A stretch of DNA of 64,000 nucleotides from Bubalus kerabau (Eukaryota > Chordata > Mammalia > Artiodactyla > Bovidae): contig NC_073633.1 of the NCBI RefSeq assembly GCF_029407905.1, positions 30,642,501 to 30,706,500 on the forward strand. The letters run 5' to 3'. Position numbers and translations under genes: made by a program. The notes under the pieces were generated by a model. The model ran no database searches. It had not been told where the DNA came from and saw nothing but the letters and a program-made list of their open reading frames with translations. Every line of letters begins with the position of its first letter. Positions within the stretch are counted from its first letter, which is position 1. Below are positions 32,787 to 44,101 of the stretch, piece by piece.

Positions 32787-33489
32787 GTTCCTAACAGAGT
32801 GCCTGGTATCTGCAGATACATCATAATTTTTCAACTCATGTATCACTATTATATTGGGTTGTGATAGAAATTGTTTTCCTTTTTAGAGTTGCTTTTAATA
32901 ATTTTACAAAGTTTTGCATTAATTCTCTCTCATCTCTAAGAACACAGTGAAGTGAGAGCCATAATGGTATCACTTACATGAGCAGAAGAGAGAAAAAAGA
33001 AGAAAACTGTAAAAATCAGGTGAGAAATCTGCACAAAGGATTGTCAGCAGCATTTCAGTAGAGCATAGGGAATGATGTTGTAAAAATACTTCCATCCTCT
33101 AAAAATTCATGGATTAAGTGGACCTATGTGTTAAAATATAGAAGTAGTGTTTTAACTATTTTAAATTTAATATAGATTGGGGATTCAGGTCTTCCCATTG
33201 CATAAGAACAGGTCTGATAAACAGACAAGTCCCTGAAAGGGGGCACTAAAGTTGGGCTCCTTCGAACTGAAAACCTGGGGGAAGAAAGGGACAAATTGTG
33301 AAAGGATCTTAGAGAAAATAATTTAACAGTGAGTGAGGGAACTCAGGAGGAGCTGATCTTACTAAAGAGGACAAAACGGAGATGTAAGCATTGAAAAAGA
33401 AACCTGGAGTAGAGACAAAGAGAAGCTTTGGAAATAAGTATAGGCTCTGTAATTTCAGTGTCCGTTGTGTGAATTCTCTGAAAAGATGA

Positions 33490-33683
33490 CAGGAACCCGG
33501 GAGACCCGGGTTCAGTTCCTGGGTCGGGAAGATCCTCTGGAGAAGGAAATGGCAATCCACTCCAGCACTCTTGCCTGGAAAATCCCATGGACAGAGGAGC
33601 CTGATAGGCTACATACAGTCTCTGGGGTCACAAAGAGTCGGACACGACTGAGCAACTTCACTTTCACTTTCACTTTCACTTTA
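33490..33683 (+). mobile_element. Bov-tA SINE lacking its 5' end
   Basis: Begins inside the tRNA-like part (CCCGGGTTCAGTTCCTGGGT), continues with the Bov-A body and ends in CTTTCA repeats. Confidence 0.85.
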
Positions 33684-33734
33684 ATTTGGCAAATGTTACT
33701 GAATGCCCATTCGGTGCAGTTGCTACATGGAGAA

Positions 33735-34085
33735 AAAAATACAGCCCTCAGATTTGTGGTTACCAGAGGTGGGGGTGAGCAGAACGGGAATTGGATGTAG
33801 TCAAAAGGTACAAACTTCCAGTTTCATGTCTAAAATAAGTAAGTGCCAGGGATGTAATATACTTGATAAATATAATTAACACTGCTGTACGTTATAAATT
33901 AAAGTTGTTAAGAGAGTAAATTTAAGAGTTCTCATCACAAGGAAAAATGTAATTTATATTTATTTAATTTTGTGTCTATATAAGATGATGGGTATTTACT
34001 AAAATGTGGTAATCATTTCACAATATATATAATTCAAATCATTATGCTATACAGTGTCAATTATAATAATAAAAAATAATGTAGT
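33735..34085 (+). mobile_element. Old L1 3' fragment
   Basis: GTGGTTACCAGAGGTGGGGG, AAGGTACAAACTTCCAGTTT, GTAATCATTTCACAATATAT and AAATCATTATGCTATACA match an L1 3' UTR type. Confidence 0.75.
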
Positions 34086-34837
34086 TTCCCACAGAAAAGA
34101 AAGAAAAATAAAGTCCTTGCTCTGAGGAAGTGAATAATTAATGAGGAGAGGAGAAATGAGAAAAGCACATCCTTAGCTGTAAGGTGAAATGTAAAAAGTC
34201 AATCTGAAAAAAAAAAGAAAAAGTCAATCTGTGAAGAGCAAAGCAAAATGAGAGTATAGAGGAAGACTGAAATTCACATTTACTTGCAGGATCAGATAAA
34301 GCTTTACAGAGGGAAGATTGTTGGGGTCTGGGGGGATTTTTGCAGGTGGAGATATAGAATGGTTTATAGAGACAGAGGAGAGTTTGAATAGAGTCAGAGA
34401 TGGGCAAAGAGCAGGGTGGTCTTCGACAGAAGCAGGTAGGCAGACAACTTTGAGAAACAGAGTTGTGAGAATTCAAGTGAAAGGAAGCATATGTTGGAAG
34501 ACCTTGCATATAAACTAGAGGAGTTATATTCATTCTGCAGAGAATGGGTGAGAATTACACATTTTGAGCACAAGAGAAATAGAGTTAGGATTGTGGAAAG
34601 GCTTTAGGAAGATTCATCTGGAATAAGTGCGCTAAAAAGACTGGCAGAGAGGAGCATTAGGATATTGTTGTGGTTCAGGAAAGTGACCTTGAACTAGGAA
34701 GGATGGCGGCAGGGAGATGGAAGACTGGGATAGATTACAAAGACACTGAGGAAGGAGAATCTAAATATTTGCCAACTAGTTGGATGTGGGATGGAGTGAA
34801 GAAGGTGACAGGATTAAAGATGACCTAGTGATATTGC

Positions 34838-35110
34838 CGGAGAAATCAATGGCACCCCACTCCAGTACTCTTGCCTGGAAAATCCCATGGACGGAGGAGC
34901 CTGGTAGGCTGCAGTCCTTGGTGTCGCTAAGAGTCAGGGACGACTGAGTGACTTCATTTTCACTTTTCACTTTCATGCATTGGAGAAGGAAATGGCAACC
35001 CACTCCAGTATTCTTGCCTGGAGAATCCCAGGGACAGAGGAGCCTAGTGGGCTGCTGTCTATGGGGTCGCACAGAGTCGGACACGACTGAAGTGACTTAG
35101 CAGCAGCAGC
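34838..35110 (+). mobile_element. Bov-A2 SINE dimer
   Basis: Standard two-unit element with CAG tail, target duplication AGTGATATTGC at 34827-34837 and 35111-35121. Confidence 0.95.
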
Positions 35111-35340
35111 AGTGATATTGCGTCTGGATGCCTAGGAGACTGGCACAATACAGAATTCTCCAGATAAGAATACTGGAGTGGGTAGCCATCCAGGGGACCT
35201 TCCTGACCCGCGATGCAGGCAGATTCTTCTCCAGGGGACCTTCCTGACCCGCGCTGCAGGCAGATTCTTTACCAGCTGAAGCACAAGGGAAGCCTAGTGG
35301 CATTGTGTCTGGATGCGTGGGACACCGGCGCAAGACAAAA
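35111..35340 (-). repeat. Rearranged Bov-tA with internal and flanking duplications
   Basis: A reverse Bov-tA core (35150-35296) contains a tandem repeat of about 41 bp (CCAGGGGACCTTCCTGACCC twice). It is flanked by two diverged copies of a segment containing TTG.GTCTGGATGC (about 35117-35150 and 35303-35337). Confidence 0.7.
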
Positions 35341-35420
35341 TGAATAAACCTTTTTCACTCCTCTCAAAAACCCCAGGGAAAGAAATGGAAGACTATAAAC
35401 ATGTATTCAATACAACTTAC

Positions 35421-35614
35421 AGTTCTTGCTTCCTCTAGAGAGCTCTCTCTTCTTCTTTTCTGTAACTGTTTTGGAGTCCTCCAGTTTTGCAGAATCCTCT
35501 TGTCTTCCTGGCTTGTTAAGAGAGGAGTTAATACAGTTCTGTTTAGCTCTTAAGATGTTAACTCTTTGCAGATCAGAGCTTGAAGGTCCTGCATTTTTTC
35601 TGTTTCTGCTGTGG
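35421..35614 (-). CDS. Candidate upstream coding exon in phase with RPGRIP1 exon 2
   Basis: Good acceptor (TGCTCTTTCTCCAG) and donor (AACT|GTAAGT) on the minus strand flank 194 nt that are open in one frame: HSRNRKNAGPSSSDLQRVNI through EKKKRELSRGSKN. It enters at the last base of a codon and leaves after 1 nt, so joining to RPGRIP1 exon 2 gives an open KNC|KNTKTQPP junction. The peptide is basic and low in complexity; I do not recognise it. It may be an alternative 5' exon of RPGRIP1, a lncRNA exon, or chance. Confidence 0.35.
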
Positions 35615-36059
35615 CTGGAGAAAGAGCAGTTAAAACATTGTTTAACATACCAACTTCTCAACTAAAGCTAAAGCTGAAAAAGTATTTATTTGATCTGAGA
35701 TTAACAGAAGTGTGTTGGTGTCAGGAGAAGGATCTTTGAATCACTCCCTGAAGGGCAACAACAGTGGGAGATTTTCTGGAGACCTGAGATCTCTTTGAAG
35801 GTAACAAACTCTGCTACATTGGTGGGATCAATGTGCCTACTCAGTCCATGTGTGCCAGGACCCTCTGAAATAAAAGAATGTATATATTTCATCATTGTGA
35901 CCATAGTTTTCAAACCAATACTGGGATGTAATTATGCAACAATAGAACTTGATATTTGAAAATCAGATGTTCTTTAAAATTCTGCATGCTGGTCACTGCA
36001 TTCATACTATATATTAAGTGAAATCTAGTTTCAACTGTTATATGAAAGTCTCTTTTATA

Positions 36060-36249
36060 AAAAATATTTATTTATTTTATTTGGATGCACAGGGTCTTAG
36101 TTGCTGCATGCGAGATCTCTGATCTTCACTGCAGCATGCAGACTGTTTTGTTGTGGTAGGTGGGATCTAGTTCCCTGACCAGGGATCGAACCTGGACTGC
36201 CTGCATTAGGAGCTTGGAGTCTTAACCACTGGACCACCAGGAAAGTCCC
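36060..36249 (-). mobile_element. CHR-type SINE, reverse
   Basis: TATTTATTTATTTTATTTGG then GCACAGGGTCTTAGTTGCTG and GATCGAACCTGGACTGCCTG, AACCACTGGACCACCAGGAA. Confidence 0.8.
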
Positions 36250-36794
36250 AAAATTCTCTTTCTTATGCACACTCAGTATATACATTGAAAAGAGATTCCC
36301 AGGAGGGTGAGCATATGTTTAATGGACACTGTGTGACTTCCCTATGTCCTATGAATAAACTAAGAGAGACAATTAGGATTTATAAAGATTACTCAGAACA
36401 CAGTAAGTGTCCCAGTGAAAACAAGAAAATCTAATTTAATATTTTCCCCAAGTCTAAATGTCAGAATTATAAAAACTGGCTTTTTCTGCACCCAAGATTA
36501 CTTCTTGCCCAAGCAATTTCTCAGGGATCATGGGTCTTCTCTCCTTTTTTGGCTTATCTAACCAGAATTAGTTCTGGGCAAAATTTTGAAGTAGGCCAAG
36601 TTTGTGTTTGGTGATTTTGCTCTCTTTTTTCTGAATCTCTGATTTTTTAAACGTTTCCTCCTACTCCTTTCAGACAACAAGTTACCTCTTGTTTTTCCCC
36701 TGACATCCTCACTACATTTTAGAATGAATTTATATTATTTGATATTTTTTTCACTAGGCTTAATATGCTTTTTTTAAACAATCATTTTAATTAT

Positions 36795-37058
36795 TTCTTT
36801 ATTTTTGGCTGCACTGGGTCTTCGTCGCATGGGCTTTCTCTAGTTGTGGCAAGTGGGGGCTCCTCTTTGTTGTGCTGCGAGGGCGTTTCATTGCAGCCAC
36901 TTGTTGTGGAGCACAGGCTCTCGAGTTCGGGCTCAGTAGTTGTGGTACACAGGCTTAGTTGCTCCACGGCGTGTGGAATCTTCCTGGATCAGAGATCGAA
37001 ACTGTGTCCTCTGCAATGGCAGGCAGATCCTTATTCACTGTGCCACCAGGGAGGCCCC
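36795..37058 (-). mobile_element. CHR-type SINE, reverse
   Basis: TTTTTGGCTGCACTGGGTCT, GTTGTGGAGCACAGGCTCTC, GTGGAATCTTCCTGGATCAG and a reverse tRNA head ending CACCAGGGAGGCCCC. Confidence 0.85.
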
Positions 37059-37255
37059 AAGCTTAATATACTTCTAAATGTAGACTATAAGGCTTTGTTC
37101 ATTGTTAAAGAAACTTAAGTCATCAAGAAGTTGGAGATATAATAATACTATTCTGATTACAAAATGTTAACACATGTTCATGGTAGACACAAACAGAAAA
37201 ATAAAAAGAAGAAAATTAAATGTATTGGTAGTCATAACACCCAGAGATAACAACT

Positions 37256-37358
37256 GGGAGTTGGTGATGGACAGGGAGGCCTGGCGTGCTGTGATTCATG
37301 GGGTCGCAAAGAGTCAGACACGACTGAGCAACTGATCTGATCTGATCTGATCTGATCA
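37256..37358 (+). mobile_element. BovB LINE 3' end
   Basis: TTGGTGATGGACAGGGAGGC, GGGGTCGCAAAGAGTCAGAC and a TGATCTGATCTGATC tail: a short 5'-truncated BovB copy. Confidence 0.85.
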
Positions 37359-37429
37359 TTTTGATTTATGCATGTATAAAGGCATAGACAATAATTAAAA
37401 TTAAAATAGAATCATTTATTTTCTTTTTA

Positions 37430-38720
37430 AATTTATTCTTAAAAATTTAGTAAAATACTCAAAACCAAATTTATTATCTTAATAATTTTTAAGAGTATAG
37501 TTCAATAGTGTTAAGTATTGTTAAAACACACAATTCAACTTGAGTAAATTTTAAACATCTTATTGGTTTTCTTCAACAATTACAAATTAGGCAGAATTCT
37601 ATCTAGCAGACCAAAAGGAGCTCCAAGAAGCTGTACAAAATGAGACTTTTATAGGCAGAAGGCAATGGGAACAAGGAAGTTATATGGGACAGAATAGTGC
37701 TTAGTTATTGCATCCTTTAGGAGATGGGTCTATCAGGCAGGTTACCTAAGGGGTATGAATTAGGCAATTCCCAATTGGCTAGTTTAAGATTCCATTTTTG
37801 GAAGAGGCAAAACTGTAAGTCAAGTTTTGGTTTGGTGACATGGGGCTTAGGATAAGCAACTCCATTTTGGGCCTGTTGTCTTGTTTTTAACAGTATATTC
37901 ACATTGTTATATAATCAATCTCCAGAACATTTTCATCTTACAAAACTAAACTCTATGCCCATTAAACAACTCCCCATTTTCCCCTCCCTCCAGCCCTTGG
38001 CAACCACCATTCTACTTTGTTGTTTCTATGAGTCATTTATTTTTTAAAGTTTTCATTTTTTAATAACTATAATGTACAATGAACATTTAAAAATATTATT
38101 AAATATTCTATTGTATAATTAGAAATGACTGTTCAATATTCTAGTCTATAAATGTATAGTAATCAATTTAATCAATTCTCCATTGATGGGCATTTAGATT
38201 GTTTTTTTGTTTTTTTGCCACTATAACCATATTGCATTAAAAATCCTCATAGACAAATCCTTGCTTCCATCCATATTTATTTTTATAAGATGAATTACTA
38301 AAAGTAGAATTGCTGGGTCAAATTGAATGCCTATTTTTAAGGCCTTGGATGAATGTGAAAGTGTTAACTGCTCAGTCATGTCTGACTCTTTTCAAACCCT
38401 GGACTGTAACCCACCAGGCTCCTCAGTCCATATTTCCAAATTGTCCAACCAACTTTCAGAAAAGCTAAACTAGTTTATACTTCTGTCAGTAGTATCTTTT
38501 TCATCTTAACAGTAGGAGTATCTTTTTAAAAAAAACCTATTTCATAGTCAAAAATACTAATTCACTATCCTTTTAAAATACATTTCTTTACTTGCTAGTT
38601 GCCTTGAACTTTTAAAAAATTTATTATATGTTTCTTTTATAAGTCCCTGATGCATTAAGGATATTAGATTTTTTGCATGTTTTCTATTTTGGTTGTTATA
38701 TGTCTGTTTTAAGTATTTTG
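37430..38720 (-). mobile_element. Old L1, reverse, split by a solo LTR and a Bov-A piece
   Basis: L1 sequence at 37430-37518 resumes at 37897 (TCACATTGTTATATAATCAA, CATTAAACAACTCCCCATTT, CCTTGGCAACCACCATTCTA), then CAATTCTCCATTGATGGGCA and AATTGCTGGGTCAAATTGAA. A reverse Bov-A fragment sits at about 38355-38433, and L1 continues after it (CAAATTGTCCAACCAACTTT). Confidence 0.75.
37519..37892. mobile_element. Solo LTR inserted in L1
   Basis: 374 bp with retroviral-type ends: 5' TGTTAAAACA and 3' TTTTTAACA (short inverted repeat, TG...CA), flanked by a 4-bp target duplication GTAT (37515-37518 and 37893-37896). The surrounding L1 reads on across the gap. A 4-bp duplication is usual for gammaretrovirus-like (ERV1) elements. 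No internal viral genes remain. The family was not identified. Confidence 0.75.
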
Positions 38721-39369
38721 AAACAGATTGAAAATGAGAAAAGAATTAAATAATGTCATTTGCAACAACATGAAAAAGTTTTATATACTATTAAACCTAT
38801 GGTGTTCAAAATGGTAGCTACTAGCCACATGTGGTTATGAGGCATTTGAAATGTAGTTAGTGTGACTAAAGGACTGAGTTTTTAGTGTTATATTCTTTTT
38901 TCCTTGTACACATACCCGTTTCAGGTGTAAAACAGTGATTTTTTTAAAGTAACTTCACTGACTAATGCAACCATCACCATAAATGTCAGTTTCAGGACAT
39001 TTTCATTCCCCAATTTTATATATTTTAAATTTAAAATTGAAAACTGATATTTGATTTAGATATTAGAAACCTTACACAAAGTTAACAAGGCTTTCTTTTT
39101 CATTTCAATACTCAGGTAAAGGGAAAAGTAAGGGGTATGAATTCATACCCCTTTCCTTTATTGCTCAAATGTACCAATTCAAATGCATGCCACCTTTCTT
39201 TGTGATATATTATCCCTAATTCAGCATCTCTTCAAATTCCCCAAATATATCATTTTTTGACCCCTACTATTCTGTTTTTATCACTCCCCAGAAGGAAATA
39301 GTAGTCAGGGTTCTTTAAACAATGAGAAAGTGAGCAAGGAGTATGTTCTAGGATTTAGGTGGTGGTGGT

Positions 39370-39573
39370 GGTTTAGTCACTAAGTCGTGTCCAACTCCTG
39401 CGACCCCATGGACTGTATCCTGCCAGGCTCCTCTGTCCATGGGATTCTCCAGGCAAGAATACTGGAGTGGGTTGCTGTTTACTTCTCCAGGGGATCTTCC
39501 CAACCCAGGAATTGAACCCAGGTCTCCTGCATTGCAGGCAAATTGTTGACCGACTGAGTTATGAGGGAAGCCC
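39370..39573 (-). mobile_element. Bov-tA SINE, reverse
   Basis: GTTTAGTCACTAAGTCGTGT to ACTGAGTTATGAGGGAAGCC; preceded by a GGT repeat (39358-39370). Confidence 0.92.
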
Positions 39574-39674
39574 TAGGATTTAGGTATCTGAATATAAACT
39601 GGGATGACAAGAAGGCAGTGTTCTGGGAGTGGAGATGTGGAATAGGTAGTGATAAAAGGTAAGAATCTTTCTGT

Positions 39675-40324
39675 AGTAAGAGTTGCCATATGATCCAGCA
39701 ACACCACTCCTGGGCATATATCTGGACAAACCATAATTCAAAAAGAAACATGCACCCCTATGTTCATAGCAGTACTATTTAAAACAGCCAAGACATGGAA
39801 ACAACATAAATGTCCACTGACAGAGAGTGGATAAAGATGTGGCACCTATATACAGTGGAATATTACTCAGTCACAAAAAAGAATGAAATAATGTCAGTTG
39901 CAGCAACATGGATGGATCTAGAAATTATCATACTAAGTGAAGTAAGTCAGAAACAGAAAGACAAATATCATATGATATCACTTATATGTGGAATCTAAAA
40001 TATGGCACAGATGAACTTATCTATGAAACAGAAACAGATTCATAGATATAGAGAACACACTGGTGGTTGCCAAAGTGGAAGGGATCAGGGAGGGATGAAC
40101 TGGGAGTTTGGGACCAGCAAATGCAAACATATCATACACAGAATGGATAAACAAGGACCTACTGTATAACACAGGAACTTTATTCAATATCCTGTCATAA
40201 ACCATAATGGAAAAGAATATGAAAAAGAGTATAAATATATGTATTACTGAATCACTTTGATGTACAGCAGAAATCAACACATTACAAATCAACTATACAT
40301 CAATAAAATAAATTTAAAAAAAGA
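39675..40324 (+). mobile_element. L1 LINE 3' end with poly-A
   Basis: CCATATGATCCAGCAACACC, TGGAATATTACTCAGTCACA, CAACATGGATGGATCTAGAA, ATATCACTTATATGTGGAAT and a terminal CAATAAAATAAATTTAAAAA tail: a ruminant L1 3' truncated copy. Confidence 0.92.
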
Positions 40325-41020
40325 ATCAGTCTATGGTAATGTTCCTCAGACACGAAGAAAGTTCTCCAAAATTATGTTTAAAGAGTTCCTGAGTAACTTT
40401 TATAATGGTCAACCATATGAAACAATTACTATGTGAAATAAAATTTCAGACTTGAAAGGATTTGGGCCAGTTCACATAGTATTTTTATAACCTTTAGATG
40501 TTTTCTCAAAAGGTCAATTTCTGCCATCATAGGTAAAATAAGCACTAATTGTTAAATGTGAGATTTGTCAACTGTAAAGTACTTTGTAAGCTGTGCAAAG
40601 ATTAGCTTAATGAAAAACTACCAGAGGATAAAATCTTGTGCTGCAGAGCCAGAAGGAGAACAGATGGCAAGAGTGTTAGAGAAGGCTTAACCTGCAAGAA
40701 ACCAGATTTAGGTCATTGGTGGGATGAAAATTAGAAGAGAAGCAAAGAAGACAAAGGGAAAAAATGGAGAAAAACATTTAGTAGGAAAGGCAAAAAAGAA
40801 ACTGAGGAAATAAGAAGGCTTCTTAAGTCATTTATTTTCACAACATTTCCTTGAAAGGACTGGGGCCTATATTATATAGATTCCACAGCATCATGTACTT
40901 ATATTTAGTAGCAATTTATTATAAGCAATTGCCTATTTATTCATTTAATACTTGACTCTGTTCCGAGCATCAGGAACTACATCTATTTTGTTTACTTCTA
41001 TGTCCTTGTGACCTGTTATG

Positions 41021-41286
41021 GTTGCTAAGTCGCTTCAGTCGTGTCCGACTCTGTGCAATCCCATAGACGGCAGCCCAGCAGGCTCCCCCGTCCCTGGGAT
41101 TCTCCAGGCAAGAACACTGGAGTGGGTTGCCATTTCCTTCTCCAATGCATGAAAGTGAAAAGTGAAAGTGAAGTTGCTCAGTCGTGTCCGACTCTAGTGA
41201 CCCCATGGACTGCAGCCTACCAGGCTCCTCCTTCCATGGGATTTTCCAGGCAAAAGTACTGGAGTAGGTTGCCATTTCCTTCTCCA
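41021..41286 (-). mobile_element. Bov-A2 SINE dimer, reverse
   Basis: TTGCTAAGTCGCTTCAGTCG start, GAAAGTGAAAAGTGAAAGTG linker, GCCATTTCCTTCTCC end. Confidence 0.95.
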
Positions 41287-41409
41287 GTTACAGTTCTTAG
41301 CACAATTGCTTATTACATAGCATGTATTTGTTCATAAACACTTGTTCAATAAATAAGTAAAATTTCCACTGTGGCAAATCTTACATTATTAATAACTATG
41401 TAATGGTTA

Positions 41410-41565
41410 TATGCACTCTAGAATCAGACTTCCTAGAGTCAGAATCTTAGCTCCATCAAAAACTAGCTGTGCCACTTTAGGCAAATGATTTAATTTCTCT
41501 GTGCTTTAGTTACCTCACCTTTAAACTGGGGATAACAAAATTGCCACATGAAAAGTACTTGACAC
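41410..41565 (+). mobile_element. MIR SINE
   Basis: GAATCAGACTTCCTAGAGTC, AGCTGTGCCACTTTAGGCAA and CTCACCTTTAAACTGGGGAT. Confidence 0.8.
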
Positions 41566-42124
41566 GCAGTTATAGAAAAGTTATGTTTTTTTCCCTATTA
41601 TTAACATAATGGTGACCAATAATACTTAAAATCAGATACTACTTGACCTCAAAACCACTAGATGTCATGATTCTGAGTTGCTTTAATATTTCTAATTTTT
41701 TCAAGCTTTATGGATAAAGATTTTTTTGCTTATTTTTAAATTTCTGAGCTCAAGGTTTAGTTATTAAGAAAAAGATTAAAAAGTTCTCTGATTAAAAGAT
41801 ATTCAGGTTAAAAATAAATCCATATATACATCTTTTAAAAATCTGTAAAAATCTATTCCAAATAGTTAAGAATGAATGTTTTTGGAGGACAGAGCACATA
41901 GATGTTTTCACTCTTTCTGTATTTTAATTTTTTATAATAATCATGAATTATTAGAAAAAAACAATAGATATTTCCATTTAGAAAGCTTTAAAATAAAAAT
42001 AGAAAAAAACCCTAAAACACTAGAAATCTTGAGAAGGATATATAATCCAATCAAAGTGACCAATAAACCAATAATATTATTAGCAGTGTGTAACATCTTT
42101 TTTGGAGAATCTATACCCTGTTGG

Positions 42125-42394
42125 CAATGGCACCCCACTCCAGTACTCTTGCCTGGAAAATCCCATGGATGGAGGAGCCTGGTAGGCTGCAGTCCATGGG
42201 GTCGCGAAGAGTCAGACACAACTGAGCAACTTCACTTTCACTTTTCACTTTCATGCACTGGAGGAAGAAATGGCAACCCACTCCAGTGTTCTTGCCTGGA
42301 GAATCCCATGGACGGCCGAGCCTGGTGGGCTGCCATCTATGGGGTCACACAGAGTCGGACACAACTGAAGCGACTTAGCAGCAGCAGCAGCAGC
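42125..42394 (+). mobile_element. Bov-A2 SINE dimer (cluster copy 1)
   Basis: Target duplication ATACCCTGTTGG at 42113-42124 and 42395-42406. A plus-strand ORF of 191 codons spans this element and is not a gene. Confidence 0.95.
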
Positions 42395-42719
42395 ATACCC
42401 TGTTGGAGAACAGCAGGGGCTGCCAGATGTAGGGCCTTGTGGAAGGGATAACTGATAGGTAATGACGGGCCAGTCAGGAAAGACCTGTGAATGAAACAAC
42501 GAAAACGTAGGACTGAAACAGAGCACTCTTATAGGATTTTAGTATGGGAGTCACAATAAAAGTAAATGCTTTCAAATGATTATCATGAGATAAGTTTGCA
42601 GGATCAGCTTGGGGGACAGACTCAATATAGTAAAACAGGATGCATTCAAAGTTTAAGGGTCTTGAAAGTGCTATGTAGTATCTTTAATATCGTTTTTCTG
42701 GTAGAATATGGTTTCCTGT

Positions 42720-43004
42720 TGGAGAAGGCAATGGCACCCCACTCTAGTACTCTTGCCTGGAAAATCCCATGGACAGAGGAGCCTGGTAGGCTGCAATCCA
42801 TGTGGTCGCTAAGAGTCGGACACGACTGAACAACTTCCCTTTCATTTTTCACTTTCATGCGTTGGAGAAGGAAATGGCAACCCACTCCAGTATTCTTGCC
42901 TGGAGAATCCCAGGGACAGCGGAGCCTGGTGGGCTGCCATCTATGGGGTCACACAGAGTTGGACACGACTGAAGTGACGCAGCAGCAGCAGCAGCAACAG
43001 CAGC
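42720..43004 (+). mobile_element. Bov-A2 SINE dimer (cluster copy 2)
   Basis: Flanked by ATGGTTTCCTGT (42708-42719) and ATGGTTGCCTGT (43005-43016), a target duplication with one mismatch. The CAG tail includes a CAA interruption. Confidence 0.95.
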
Positions 43005-43088
43005 ATGGTTGCCTGTAGAAGATAGATTGTCAACAGTCAGAAAGGTCTCTCAATCAGTGTAAAAAAGCATAAAGTAGTGTTGGGTATT

Positions 43089-43358
43089 TGGAGAAGGCAA
43101 TGGCAACCCACTCCAGTACTCTTGCCTGGAAAATCCCATGGATGGAGGAGCCTGGTAGGCTGTAATCCATGGGGTCGCGAAGAGTCAGACACAACTGAGC
43201 GACTTCACTTTCACTTTTCACTTTCATGCATTGAAGAAGGAAATGGCAACCCACTCAGTGTTCTTTCCTGGAGAATCCCAGGGACGGCGGAGCCTGGTGG
43301 GCTGCCATCTATGGGGTCACACAGTCGGACACGACTGAAGCGACTTAGCAGCAGCAGC
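43089..43358 (+). mobile_element. Bov-A2 SINE dimer (cluster copy 3)
   Basis: Perfect 13-bp target duplication AGTGTTGGGTATT at 43076-43088 and 43359-43371. Confidence 0.95.
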
Positions 43359-43454
43359 AGTGTTGGGTATTGGAAAGACTGTGAAATTTTAATTAAGTGC
43401 TTTGTCTGGATCCATCAGAGACCACCTCCTTACTCTCCAGTGGAAGATGCTTTT

Positions 43455-43721
43455 TTTTTTTTTCTTTCTTTTTAGGGCATTAGCCCTCAATTTTCTTTGT
43501 ATGACACTAGATGCTGTTGTTCAGTTGTTAAGTTGTGTCAGACTTTTACAGCCTCTTGGACTGTAGCCTGCCAGGCTCCACTGTCCATGGGATTCCCTAG
43601 GCAAGAATACTGGACTGGGTTGCCATTTCCTCCTCCAGGGGATCTTCTTGACCCAGGGATTGGACCCAGGTCTCCTGCACTGTGGGCGGATTCTTTACTG
43701 ACTGAGCCTCCAGGGAAGCCC
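43455..43721 (-). mobile_element. Bov-tA SINE, reverse
   Basis: Begins with the reversed tail (T run), reads GTTCAGTTGTTAAGTTGTGT and ends CCTCCAGGGAAGCCC. Target duplication TGGAAGATGCTTTT at 43441-43454 and 43722-43735. Confidence 0.93.
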
Positions 43722-44101
43722 TGGAAGATGCTTTTGATATCACTCTTGGATAATAAAGGATAGAGGAAGAGAGGCAATGAGAATTGTATTAGTAAAGTCC
43801 TATTTGACTTGTTGACTAGAATAAGGTAGATAACTAGGTACACTGAGGGTATGTAGGATGACAAATATTGAGGAAAATATTCAGCCAATAAATTAGGTAA
43901 AAAGCAAATCAGGCATTTCAAAGCCGTTGCAGCTTTTCCTTTCTTCTTCCTCTTGACAGGTGGCTTAGAACTGGGAGGAAGAAAGGTTGCAGGGGACACA
44001 TTATTTTGGTAATACCACTAAGCTACATAAAGCCTTCTTAAAACAGAAATTACTTCTTGAATCAAAGACAGAAGTATAGTTTTGATTTTTCTCTTTAGCC
44101 C

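Noticed and set aside
35701..35913. Minus-strand ORF with a possible acceptor at 35865 (TTTTATTTCAG) and a weak SRHIDPT resemblance to the human RPGRIP1 N-terminus
   Set aside because: No adequate donor at a compatible phase, and the true exon 1 homologue with much better similarity lies at 28641-28730.
41876..42451. 191-codon plus-strand ORF
   Set aside because: Its second half is translated Bov-A2 (SCLENPMDGRAWWAAIYGVT type) and the first half is AT-rich filler; not a gene.
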